From Ga0074130 sp035565355 (GTDB taxonomy: Bacteria; Pseudomonadota; Gammaproteobacteria; Burkholderiales; Rhodocyclaceae): a stretch of DNA of 8,758 bases. Of the stretch, positions 1-6,472 are shown in pieces (positions within the stretch are counted from its first letter, which is position 1; the number at the start of each line of letters is the position of its first letter). The stretch lies in assembly GCA_035565355.1 (NCBI GenBank), contig DATMSM010000073.1, positions 1 through 8,758 on the forward strand. The letters run 5' to 3'. A program made the translations under genes and the position numbers. The notes under the pieces were generated by a model. It was given only the letters and a program-made list of their open reading frames with translations, was not told where the DNA came from and searched no databases.

Positions 1-33
1 GCACACCCGCGCGCACAATGCATTCAGACCGGC

Positions 34-56
34 TTTCAATGTCGGGACAGCTGAAA
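34..56. promoter_or_regulatory. Candidate enhancer (upstream activator) dyad for the sigma-54 promoter
   Basis: A nested dyad is visible: TTTCA (34-38), TGTC (40-43), GG, GACA (46-49), TGAAA (52-56). The inner repeat TGTC-GG-GACA is perfect. The outer arms are offset by one base. Its centre lies about 88 bp upstream of the start predicted from the -24/-12 promoter at 107-123, which is a usual distance for an activator of the NtrC family. In exosortase-bearing bacteria the sigma-54 activator PrsR is a natural candidate, but I do not know its site from memory, so the link is inference. Confidence 0.35.
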
Positions 57-78
57 TCCCCACAAGCATCCAAAGAAA

Positions 79-91
79 AATCATTTGTTTT
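79..91 (+). promoter_or_regulatory. Possible IHF-binding site
   Basis: The 13 bases AATCATTTGTTTT match 7 of the 9 defined positions of the IHF consensus WATCAANNNNTTR. They sit in the only A/T-rich patch of the upstream region, between the candidate enhancer dyad and the -24/-12 promoter, where a DNA-bending site would be expected for a sigma-54 promoter. The match is imperfect and such sites are common by chance in A/T-rich DNA. Confidence 0.25.
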
Positions 92-106
92 CAGAGAATT
101 GCTGCA

Positions 107-123
107 TTGGCATGCGACCTGCT
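107..123 (+). promoter_or_regulatory. Sigma-54 (RpoN) -24/-12 promoter of the PEP-CTERM gene
   Basis: The sequence reads TTGGCATG, four bases, then CTGCT. Against the consensus YTGGCACG-N4-TTGCW it differs at one base in the -24 element and one in the -12 element. The diagnostic GG (109-110) and GC (121-122) are separated by exactly 10 bases. Transcription would start near 133-135, leaving a short leader of about 22 nt that contains the ribosome-binding site at 143-149. Sigma-54 control, through the PrsK/PrsR two-component pair, is established for PEP-CTERM systems, which supports this call. Confidence 0.7.
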
Positions 124-155
124 TAGTACGCCTTATCCAAATAGAAAGGCGAATC

Positions 156-749
156 ATGAAAAGCAAGCTGATCAACTCTCTGCTGGCGGGGGCGCTCGCA
201 ATCTCCGCATGGTCAGCTCAGGCTGGCCCCATTCCCTATCCGAATCCCGGTGTTCTGAATCCGGTGAACTATGCCTTCACCGCCGCCAGCACAGGCGACG
301 TTGTCGCCTACTTCTGGGGCTCCACGGCCGGTTACACCAGCACCCTGAGCCTGCTCGTCAATGGTGTGGATACCGGCATCGTCGGTCTCAACAACCACAC
401 CTCCGCCTACGGTGACGCGCTTAACTTCGGCACCGTCAATGCCGGCGACAGCCTGGTGTTTCGCTTGAATGTGCTGACCACCGGCGATTACTGGTACTCC
501 GATACCGGTCTCAACTACGATGGCGTCAATCACGTGTACTCGACCGACTTTGGCGGCGATGCCTTTATTCCGGCCGGGACCTTCGTCTCGTTCGAAGATC
601 TGCCGTTTGGCGGCGACCTCAACTACAACGACGAAGACTTCGTGTTCACCAACATTCTGGATATTGGTCAAGTGCCGGAACCGTTCAGTGCATTGCTGCT
701 CGGTGGAGCGCTGGCTGGCATGGTGATCGTGCGTCGCCGCAAGAACTGA
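156..749 (+). CDS. PEP-CTERM sorting-domain protein, secreted, DUF4114-like acidic motif
   Basis: This is a 197-aa exported protein bearing an exosortase recognition signal. Residues 1-23 form a Sec signal peptide: a basic start (MKSK), a hydrophobic core and a likely AQA cleavage site before G24. Residues 24-170 are rich in G, N, D, S, T and Y, lack cysteine and look like a beta-rich extracellular domain. Around 146-164 the run FEDL...GGD..YND..FVF resembles the acidic, possibly calcium-binding signature of DUF4114-type domains. The C-terminus is a canonical PEP-CTERM: VPEP at 173-176, a hydrophobic helix at about 177-192, and RRRK at 193-196. In known systems exosortase cuts near the PEP motif and the protein goes to the surface or the exopolysaccharide matrix, often in floc or biofilm formers. 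The ATG at 156 is chosen because AGAAAGG lies 6 nt upstream, the signal peptide begins there, and the sigma-54 start falls between it and the in-frame ATG at 18. No exosortase is in the window. The exact role is unknown. Confidence 0.92.
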   Translation: MKSKLINSLLAGALAISAWSAQAGPIPYPNPGVLNPVNYAFTAASTGDVVAYFWGSTAGYTSTLSLLVNGVDTGIVGLNNHTSAYGDALNFGTVNAGDSLVFRLNVLTTGDYWYSDTGLNYDGVNHVYSTDFGGDAFIPAGTFVSFEDLPFGGDLNYNDEDFVFTNILDIGQVPEPFSALLLGGALAGMVIVRRRKN

Positions 750-774
750 TTGCCTGTCGTAGGCTTTGCTTCAA

Positions 775-795
775 CGCCCCGCAAGGGGCGTTTTT
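775..795 (+). terminator. Intrinsic terminator after the PEP-CTERM gene
   Basis: A perfect 6-bp stem CGCCCC/GGGGCG closes on a GCAA (GNRA-type) tetraloop and is followed by five T residues at 791-795. It lies 25 nt after the PEP-CTERM stop codon. The ABC transporter gene converges from the right and ends at 799. On that strand the same hairpin is followed by TTGAAGC, so it would work less well as a terminator in that direction. Confidence 0.88.
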
Positions 796-798
796 CAT

Positions 799-2613
799 TC
801 AAGCAGTAGTGTCGTGGGCCTCGTCGTCCTGCATCTGCAGTGCCCACATCTGCGCGTAGCTACCACCTGTTTCAATCAGGTCGCGATGGCTGCCCTGTTC
901 GATGACGCGCCCCTGGTCGAGCACCAGGATGCGGTCGGCCTGCATGACGGTAGACAGGCGATGAGCGATGATGAGGCTGGTGCGTCCACGTGCAGCGAGG
1001 TCAAGTTGCTCCTGGATCGCCTGTTCGGTACGCGAGTCCAGCGCCGAGGTGGCTTCGTCGAAGATCAGGATGGGCGGATTCTTGAGCAGGGCGCGCGCGA
1101 TGGCGACACGCTGCTTTTCGCCGCCGGACAATTTCAGGCCGCGCTCGCCGACTTGGGTCTGATAGCCGTCCGGCAGGCGCCGGATAAAGGCATCGAGCTG
1201 GGCGGCACGCGCGGCGGCATAGACTTCGTCCTCGCTGGCGCCCGGCCGGCCGTACTGGATGTTGTAGAAGATGCTGTCGTTGAAGAGCACCGTATCCTGC
1301 GGCACGATGCCGATGGCACTACGCAGGCTGTCCTGGGTCAGCGCGCGGATGTCTTCGCCATTAATGCGCACGGCGCCACTGCCAACCTCGTAGAAGCGGT
1401 AGAGCAGGCGTGCCAGCGTTGATTTGCCGGAGCCGCTATGCCCGACCACGGCCAGCGAGCTGCCGGCGGGAATCTCGAAATCCACACCGTGCAGGATTTC
1501 GCGCTGCCCGTCGTAGCTGAAATGCACATTCTCGAAACGGACGCTGCAGGCATCGGCCTGCAGAGGCCGGGCGTCCGGTGCGTCCTGGATTTCTAGATGG
1601 GTGGTCTTGAGCGCGAACAGGCGCTCAATGTCGGTCAAGGCCTGACGGATCTCGCGATAGAGCACGCCCAGGAAGTTGAGCGGGATGTAGAGCTGGATCA
1701 GGAATGCATTGACCAGAACGATGTCGCCGACCGTCATGCTGCCGTTGGCCACACCCTCGGCGGCGCGCCACATCATCAGCGCCACACCGATGGAAATGAT
1801 GAAGGCCTGACCGATGTTGAGGTAGGCCAGCGACAACTGGTTTTTGACCTGGGCGTTCTCCAGCCGCTGCATCTGCGTATCGTAGCGCTCGGCTTCCCAG
1901 CGTTCGTTGTTGAAGTACTTGACCGTCTCGTAGTTAAGCAGGCTGTCGATGGCCCGGCTGCTGGCGGCCGAGTCGATCTCGTTGGCCGCACGGCGCAGGT
2001 GGGTGCGCCAGTTGGTGACGATGACCGTGAAACTGATGTAGATGACCAGCGTTGCGACCGTGATCAGCGCGAACGAGGGCTCGTACCTGACGAGAAGGAT
2101 GCCCAGCACCAGCAGGATCTCGACCAGCGTGGGCAGGATGGAGTACAGCGTGAAGCTGAGCAGCGAGCCGATGGCTTTGGTGCCGCGCTCGATATCGCGC
2201 GTCAGGCCGCCGGTCTGGCGTTCGAGATGGAAGCGCAGCGACAGGGAGTGCAGGTGGGAAAACACCTGCAGGGCGATATTGCGTACCGCGCGCTGGCTGA
2301 CGCGGGCAAAGATGATCTCGCGCAATTCGCCGAATAGGGAGGCGGCGAAGCGCAGCGCACCATAGGCAGCGAGCAGCCCCAGCGGCACCAGAACGAGAGT
2401 GTGCGTATCGCTCAGGCCCAGGTCGTCGACAATGTGCTTGAACACGATGGGCACCGTCACATTGGCAAGCTTGGCGGTGATCAGGCAGGACAGCGCGAAC
2501 AGGACGCGCCATTTCCACTGCCACAGATAGGGCAGCAGCGACTTGATCGTGGCCCAGTCGTGGCGCTGTCCGGCAGGTGTGGCGGGCAGGGGCAGGGAGC
2601 TAAATTTGCGCAT
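799..2613 (-). CDS. Atm1/ABCB7-type ABC exporter half-transporter (permease fused to ATPase)
   Basis: This 604-aa protein has the usual length of bacterial Atm1-like exporters, which act as inner-membrane homodimers and are tied to export of glutathione-linked compounds or metals. The membrane domain covers about 30-330, with hydrophobic segments near 34-56, 70-92, 150-175, 180-200, 265-282 and 298-320. The ATPase domain covers about 357-595: Walker A GHSGSGKST (391-399), Q-loop Q439, signature LSGGEKQ (495-501), Walker B ILIFDEA (515-521) and H-loop H551, all intact. The Atm1 hallmark LNYETVKYFNNE lies at 226-237. R203/R207 and N266/Q269 have the spacing of residues that contact glutathione in Atm1 structures as I recall them, which favours Atm1 over MsbA or a toxin exporter. 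The gene stands alone, converging with the PEP-CTERM gene and diverging from the fad operon. No Shine-Dalgarno sequence precedes the ATG. Substrate is inferred from the subfamily; nothing nearby (no metal regulator or Fe-S gene) identifies it. Confidence 0.93.
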   Translation of the reverse strand: MRKFSSLPLPATPAGQRHDWATIKSLLPYLWQWKWRVLFALSCLITAKLANVTVPIVFKHIVDDLGLSDTHTLVLVPLGLLAAYGALRFAASLFGELREIIFARVSQRAVRNIALQVFSHLHSLSLRFHLERQTGGLTRDIERGTKAIGSLLSFTLYSILPTLVEILLVLGILLVRYEPSFALITVATLVIYISFTVIVTNWRTHLRRAANEIDSAASSRAIDSLLNYETVKYFNNERWEAERYDTQMQRLENAQVKNQLSLAYLNIGQAFIISIGVALMMWRAAEGVANGSMTVGDIVLVNAFLIQLYIPLNFLGVLYREIRQALTDIERLFALKTTHLEIQDAPDARPLQADACSVRFENVHFSYDGQREILHGVDFEIPAGSSLAVVGHSGSGKSTLARLLYRFYEVGSGAVRINGEDIRALTQDSLRSAIGIVPQDTVLFNDSIFYNIQYGRPGASEDEVYAAARAAQLDAFIRRLPDGYQTQVGERGLKLSGGEKQRVAIARALLKNPPILIFDEATSALDSRTEQAIQEQLDLAARGRTSLIIAHRLSTVMQADRILVLDQGRVIEQGSHRDLIETGGSYAQMWALQMQDDEAHDTTA

Positions 2614-2618
2614 GGCTG

Positions 2619-2624
2619 ATTATA
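2619..2624 (-). promoter_or_regulatory. Consensus -10 box 5 nt from the ABC exporter start codon
   Basis: Read on the minus strand, 2624-2619 is a perfect TATAAT and ends 5 nt before the ATG at 2613. Transcription would begin at or within a base of the A of the ATG, giving a leaderless message. This fits the absence of a Shine-Dalgarno sequence. The best -35 candidate, TTGAAG at 2651-2646, matches 4 of 6 and leaves a 21-bp spacer, longer than ideal, so the promoter may be weak or activator-dependent, or the match may be chance. Confidence 0.45.
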
Positions 2625-2657
2625 AGGTGCGGCCTGAGGCCGGCGCTTCAAGCCAGT

Positions 2658-2672
2658 CAGGGCAAAGCCCTG
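2658..2672. repeat. Small perfect inverted repeat in the divergent intergenic region
   Basis: CAGGGC-AAA-GCCCTG forms a perfect 6-bp stem with a 3-nt loop between the candidate -35 boxes of the ABC exporter (2646-2651) and the fad operon (2700-2705). No T-tract follows, so it is not an intrinsic terminator. It could be a protein site between the two promoters or have no function. Confidence 0.3.
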
Positions 2673-2699
2673 CAGCGAGTTCAAAGCGGGGCGGTCGGT

Positions 2700-2728
2700 T
2701 TGACATGCCAATATCCTTGTACCATAGG
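2700..2728 (+). promoter_or_regulatory. Sigma-70-type promoter of the fad operon
   Basis: A perfect -35 box TTGACA (2700-2705) is followed after exactly 17 bp by CATAGG (2723-2728), a poor -10 matching only A, T and A at positions 2-4. Transcription would start near 2735, giving a leader of about 80 nt before the ATG at 2817. The -35 is strong evidence; the -10 is weak. The left arm of the inverted repeat at 2706-2748 fills the spacer between the two boxes. Confidence 0.5.
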
Positions 2729-2748
2729 TGCGTACAAGAACATTGGCA
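2706..2748. promoter_or_regulatory. Two-part inverted repeat, likely operator of the fad operon
   Basis: The left arm is TGCCAAT (2706-2712), ATC, CTTGTAC (2716-2722). The right arm is GTACAAG (2732-2738), AAC, ATTGGCA (2742-2748). A 9-bp centre separates them. Both 7-bp blocks are perfect complements, and 15 of 17 arm positions pair overall. Outer and inner blocks in each arm are centred 10 bp apart, about one helical turn. The left arm coincides exactly with the 17-bp promoter spacer and the right arm covers the predicted start, so a bound protein should block polymerase. Fatty-acid genes in proteobacteria are commonly repressed by acyl-CoA-responsive TetR- or GntR-family proteins. I cannot match this site to a known consensus. 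Confidence 0.65.
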
Positions 2749-2804
2749 CGGCGGCGCAGGCGGGGCCGTTTACGATTCCACGCTCCCGCCAAGAGGGGCG
2801 ACCC

Positions 2805-2812
2805 GGAGGAGG
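2805..2812 (+). promoter_or_regulatory. Strong ribosome-binding site that sets the fadE start
   Basis: GGAGGAGG ends 4 nt before the ATG at 2817. It is the only good Shine-Dalgarno sequence in the open frame. It rules out the in-frame TTG at 2700, which is itself the -35 box. Confidence 0.8.
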
Positions 2813-2816
2813 CACA

Positions 2817-5186
2817 ATGGATGGGCTGTTTTTGTTGCTCGCGTTCGCCGCTGCGTTGCTGGGCGTACTCGTGCTTCTCTTAAGCATGCGTGGGCTACGT
2901 CAGCGTTGGATTACGGCGCCGGTCTTCAAGATCTACCGGCGTCTGTTGCCGGCCATGTCGGAGACCGAGCGCGATGCGCTGGAGGCCGGGACCGTCTGGT
3001 GGGAGGGCGAGCTCTTCGCCGGCCGGCCCGACTGGTACAAGCTGCTCGCGTATCCACGGCCGCGCCTGACGCCCGAGGAGCAGAACTTCATCGACAACGA
3101 GGTCGAAGAGTTGTGCCGGCTCAGCCCGGACTGGGAGACCGCCCACGTCCACCACGATCTCTCGCCGCAGGCCTGGGCCTATATCAAGGCCAAGGGTTTT
3201 CTTGGCATGATCATTCCCAAGCGCTACGGCGGTCTGGAGTTCTCCGCCTACGCGCATTCCCAGGTGGTCGCCAAGCTGGCCTCGCGCTCTTCGACAGCGG
3301 CGGTGTCGGTAATGGTGCCCAACTCGCTCGGCCCCGCCGAACTGCTGCTCCACTACGGTACCGAGGCGCAGCGCGATTACTACCTGCCGCGTCTTGCGCG
3401 CGGTGACGAGATTCCGGCCTTCGCCCTGACCAATCCGCACGCGGGTTCCGACGCAGCCTCGATTCCGGATGCGGCCGTCGTCTGCACCGGCATGTGGCAG
3501 GGCCAGGAAGTGCTGGGCATGCGCGTGAGCTGGGACAAGCGCTATATCACGCTCGGTCCGATCTGCACTTTGCTCGGCCTGGCTTTTCGACTCTACGACC
3601 CCGACCACCTGCTCGGCGATACCGAAGACATCGGCATCACCTGTGCGCTGGTGCCGAGCGATACGCCGGGCGTGAATATCGGTCGCCGTCACTGGCCGCT
3701 GAACGCGGTGTTCCAGAACGGTCCCAACTGGGGTACGGACGTGTTCATGCCGCTGGACTGGATCATCGGCGGCCCGGCCATGGCCGGCAAGGGTTGGCGC
3801 ATGCTGATGGAATGCCTGGCTGCCGGCCGCTCGATCTCGCTGCCGGCGTCCAGCACCGGCACGGCCAAGCTGGCGGTACGCTCGACCGGCGCCTATGCGC
3901 GCGTGCGTACCCAGTTCAAGACCGCCATCGGCAAGTTCGAGGGCATCGAAGAAGCCTTGGTGCGCATGGGCGGCTATACCTACATGATGGACGCGGCACG
4001 CACCATGACGGCCGGTGCCATCGATCTCGGCGCCAAGCCTTCGGTTGCCTCGGCCATCGTCAAATATCACCTGACCGAGATGGGGCGCAGTGTCGTCAAT
4101 GACGCCATGGATGTGCTGGGCGGCAAGGGCATCTGTCTGGGCCCGGACAACTTCATGGGGCGTGCCTATCAGCAGATTCCCATCGTCATCACGGTCGAGG
4201 GCGCGAACATCCTGACGCGCAGCCTCATTATCTTCGGCCAGGGCGCGATCCGCTGTCACCCCTATGTGCTGGCGGAGATGGCGGCGGCGCGCAACCCCAG
4301 CCGTGAACAAGGACTGATTGAGTTCGACCAGGCCCTGTGGGCGCATATCGCCTTTGCCGCAAAGAACATGTTCCGCTCGCTGGGCATGGCGCTCTCCGGT
4401 TCGCACTTCGTCGCCGTGCCGGACAACATCGCTCCGGAAACCCGCCGCTACTACCAGCAGCTGACGCGTTTCTCGGCCTCCTTCGCCTTCCTTACCGATG
4501 TGTCCATGATCGTCCTCGGCGGCGGCCTCAAGCGCCGCGAGAAGCTGTCGGCGCGACTCGGCGACATACTCTCGCTGATGTACCTCGTCTCCGCCACGCT
4601 CAAGCGTTACGAGGACGAAGGCCGCCAGCAGGCTGATGCGCCGCTGATGCACTGGGCCATCTGGGATGCGATGTACAAGGCGCAGAATGCCTTCGAAGGC
4701 GTGCTCGCCAACTTCCCGAATCGCGGCATTGCCTGGCTCCTGCGCCGCGTCATCTTTCCGCTCGGCCGTCCCTATGTGGTGCCGGCCGATACGCTGGGCG
4801 CGCAGGCCGCACAGAAGCTGATCGCGCCGTCGCCGACGCGCGAACGTTTGACCCAGGGCATGTACATCCCCAAGGGCGAGGCGGAGATCGTCGGCGCCAT
4901 CGAGCTGGCGCTGGATGCTACCCTCGCGGCGGAGCCCATCGAGCAGCGCTTGCGTCATGCGCAGAAGGCCGGCCGTATCCAGGGCCGCAACCAGGCCGAG
5001 CTGCTGGCTGCAGCCAAGGCTGCCGGCATCATCGGCAACGGCGAGGACGAGGTGCTGGCGCGCCGCGATGCGCTGCGCGACCGGGTGATACGTGTCGATC
5101 ACTTTGCGCAGGACTTTTCTAGCGCGCCGGCCGCGGCGCCGGCAAAAGCACGCAGTGTCGTCGATGAGCTGGAGGCCACATCATGA
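2817..5186 (+). CDS. fadE: Membrane-associated acyl-CoA dehydrogenase, FadE type
   Basis: This 789-aa flavoenzyme performs the first step of beta-oxidation, converting acyl-CoA to trans-2-enoyl-CoA and passing electrons to an electron carrier. It follows E. coli FadE (814 aa) closely through its length as I recall that sequence. Residues 3-23 form one membrane helix, where E. coli FadE has a longer hydrophobic N-terminus. Then come the family blocks APVFKIYRRLLPAMSETE (34-51), WWEGELFAG (61-69), PDWYKLLAYPRPRLTPEEQ (71-89), the N-terminal and middle dehydrogenase domains with FALTNPHAGSDA (202-213), and IGRRHWPLN (288-296). The C-terminal flavin domain carries VEGANILTR (460-468); E461 aligns with the catalytic glutamate of medium-chain dehydrogenases. 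FGQGAIRCHPY (473-483) follows, then the FadE-specific DUF1974-like region from about 490 to the end, including LKRREKLSARLGDILS (571-586). It opens a three-gene operon and overlaps the thiolase by 4 nt. Chain-length preference cannot be read; FadE relatives take medium to long chains. Confidence 0.96.
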   Translation: MDGLFLLLAFAAALLGVLVLLLSMRGLRQRWITAPVFKIYRRLLPAMSETERDALEAGTVWWEGELFAGRPDWYKLLAYPRPRLTPEEQNFIDNEVEELCRLSPDWETAHVHHDLSPQAWAYIKAKGFLGMIIPKRYGGLEFSAYAHSQVVAKLASRSSTAAVSVMVPNSLGPAELLLHYGTEAQRDYYLPRLARGDEIPAFALTNPHAGSDAASIPDAAVVCTGMWQGQEVLGMRVSWDKRYITLGPICTLLGLAFRLYDPDHLLGDTEDIGITCALVPSDTPGVNIGRRHWPLNAVFQNGPNWGTDVFMPLDWIIGGPAMAGKGWRMLMECLAAGRSISLPASSTGTAKLAVRSTGAYARVRTQFKTAIGKFEGIEEALVRMGGYTYMMDAARTMTAGAIDLGAKPSVASAIVKYHLTEMGRSVVNDAMDVLGGKGICLGPDNFMGRAYQQIPIVITVEGANILTRSLIIFGQGAIRCHPYVLAEMAAARNPSREQGLIEFDQALWAHIAFAAKNMFRSLGMALSGSHFVAVPDNIAPETRRYYQQLTRFSASFAFLTDVSMIVLGGGLKRREKLSARLGDILSLMYLVSATLKRYEDEGRQQADAPLMHWAIWDAMYKAQNAFEGVLANFPNRGIAWLLRRVIFPLGRPYVVPADTLGAQAAQKLIAPSPTRERLTQGMYIPKGEAEIVGAIELALDATLAAEPIEQRLRHAQKAGRIQGRNQAELLAAAKAAGIIGNGEDEVLARRDALRDRVIRVDHFAQDFSSAPAAAPAKARSVVDELEATS
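5171..5175 (+). promoter_or_regulatory. Ribosome-binding site for the thiolase, inside fadE
   Basis: GGAGG lies 7 nt before the ATG at 5183, within the last codons of fadE. With the ATGA overlap it suggests translational coupling and fixes the thiolase start. Confidence 0.75.
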
Positions 5187-6472
5187 AGTTCGAGCCCGTC
5201 TATATCGTCGACGGCGCACGCACGCCCTTCATCAAAAGCCGCAATACGCCCGGGCCGTTTTCGGCTTCCGATCTGGCGGTAGCGGCGGGGCGCAGCCTGC
5301 TGGTGCGCCAGCCTTTTGCGGCGGAGGAGCTGGATGAGGTCATCCTTGGCTGTGCGATTCCCAGCGTGGACGAAACCAATATCGGGCGTGTCGCGGCACT
5401 ACGCCTTGGCTGCGGCCACAAGGTGCCGGGCTGGACAGTGATGCGCAATTGCGCATCCGGCATGCAGGCGCTGGATTCGGCGGTTGCCAATATCCAGCTC
5501 GGCCGTTCTCACCTCGTGCTGGCAGGCGGCACCGATGCGCTGTCGCGCGCGCCGCTCCTGTTTTCGGATGAGATGACGCGCTGGTTCTCCGCCTTCGCTG
5601 CGGCCCGCAGCAGCGGCGAAAAGCTCCGGCAATTGACACGGCTGCCCCTCAGGCGCCTGGGCCCGATCATCGGCCTCATGCGCGGCCTGACCGACCCCGT
5701 GGTCAATCTGATGATGGGGCAGACCGCCGAGAATCTGGCGTGGAAGTTCGACATCACGCGGCGCCAGCAGGACGAGTTCGCTGCCAACAGCCATCTGCGC
5801 GTGATCGCCGCCCAGCAGGCCGGCCATTTCAATGACGAGATCGTGCCCATGGTGGCGCCGGACGGCAGTGTGGTCGCCAGCGACGATGGCGTGCGCGGCG
5901 ATTCCACGCCCGACACCCTGGCGAAGTTGCGTCCGTTTTTTGATCGCAACTACGGCAGCGTCACCGCCGGCAACAGTTCGCAGGTGACCGACGGCGCCAG
6001 CTGGCTGTTGCTGGCCTCGCAGGAAGCCGTCAAGCATTTCGGCATGCAGCCCCTGGGCCGCATCCTCGATACGCAATGGGCCGGGCTCGATCCCGCGCAG
6101 ATGGGCCTGGGCCCGGTGCATGCGGCCACGCCGATTCTGCAGCGTCACGGCCTGGCCCTCAACGATCTCGATGCCTGGGAAATCAACGAAGCCTTTTCCG
6201 CCCAAGTGCTGGCCTGTCTCGCCGCCTGGAACGAAGCCGACTATTGCCGCGAGCAGCTGGGTCTGGATGCGCCCATGGGGCAGCTCGACACGAGCAAGCT
6301 GAATATCGACGGCGGCGCGATTGCGCTGGGCCATCCGGTCGGCGCTTCCGGCGCGCGCATCGTGCTGCATCTCTTGCATGTGTTGCGACGCAAGCAGCAG
6401 CGCCTCGGCATGGCGGCCATCTGTATCGGAGGCGGCCAGGGCGGAGCAATGCTGGTGGAGGCACTGTCATGA
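5183..6472 (+). CDS. fadI: 3-ketoacyl-CoA thiolase, FadI / trifunctional beta-subunit type
   Basis: This 429-aa thiolase catalyses the last step of beta-oxidation, cleaving 3-ketoacyl-CoA with CoA to acetyl-CoA and a shortened acyl-CoA. All catalytic elements are present: nucleophilic C90 in NCASGMQ, NEAF (335-338), H384 in GHPVGASGAR, and C414 in CIGGGQGGAM near the end. The N-terminal signature VDGARTPF (9-16) is typical. At about 125-180 there is a long basic, amphipathic loop (residues such as R133, R142, K147, R149, R153, R157, R158). A longer insertion here is characteristic of FadI and the mitochondrial trifunctional beta subunit, where it contributes to membrane association. The length (FadI about 436 aa, FadA about 387 aa) also favours FadI. 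Partnership with the next gene product as an alpha2beta2 complex is inferred from the family and gene order. Unlike E. coli fadIJ, it sits directly behind a fadE. Biosynthetic acetoacetyl-CoA thiolase is a less likely alternative given the context. Confidence 0.93.
   Translation: MKFEPVYIVDGARTPFIKSRNTPGPFSASDLAVAAGRSLLVRQPFAAEELDEVILGCAIPSVDETNIGRVAALRLGCGHKVPGWTVMRNCASGMQALDSAVANIQLGRSHLVLAGGTDALSRAPLLFSDEMTRWFSAFAAARSSGEKLRQLTRLPLRRLGPIIGLMRGLTDPVVNLMMGQTAENLAWKFDITRRQQDEFAANSHLRVIAAQQAGHFNDEIVPMVAPDGSVVASDDGVRGDSTPDTLAKLRPFFDRNYGSVTAGNSSQVTDGASWLLLASQEAVKHFGMQPLGRILDTQWAGLDPAQMGLGPVHAATPILQRHGLALNDLDAWEINEAFSAQVLACLAAWNEADYCREQLGLDAPMGQLDTSKLNIDGGAIALGHPVGASGARIVLHLLHVLRRKQQRLGMAAICIGGGQGGAMLVEALS
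6457..6461 (+). promoter_or_regulatory. Ribosome-binding site for the fadJ-like gene, inside the thiolase
   Basis: GGAGG lies 7 nt before the ATG at 6469, in the last codons of the thiolase. The spacing and the flanking GGAGGC...TCATGA pattern repeat those of the fadE/thiolase junction. Confidence 0.75.

Noticed and set aside
18..155. N-terminal extension of the PEP-CTERM protein from the ATG at 18
   Set aside because: It would bury the signal peptide behind 46 residues, has no ribosome-binding site, and lies mostly upstream of the predicted sigma-54 transcription start.
775..795. The hairpin as a fully bidirectional terminator
   Set aside because: Read on the minus strand, the stem is followed by TTGAAGC rather than a T-tract, so only the plus-strand direction is well supported.
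1597..2337. A 246-codon plus-strand frame inside the ABC exporter gene
   Set aside because: It is rich in V/D/G/Q/R with no recognisable domain and lies wholly opposite a complete ABC transporter with all its motifs.
2700..2816. N-terminal extension of FadE from the TTG at 2700
   Set aside because: That TTG is the -35 box, the added residues have no family similarity, and a strong GGAGGAGG precedes the ATG at 2817.
2895..5102. A 735-codon open frame on the minus strand opposite fadE
   Set aside because: It is a mirror of the strongly biased codons of fadE in GC-rich DNA. Its translation is H/R/A/G-rich without any domain, whereas fadE on the other strand has clear family motifs throughout.
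6076..6468. N-terminal extension of the FadJ-like protein inside the thiolase gene
   Set aside because: The extra 131 codons translate to an R/A-rich out-of-frame reading of the thiolase. The crotonase domain begins at the ATG at 6469 with its own ribosome-binding site.
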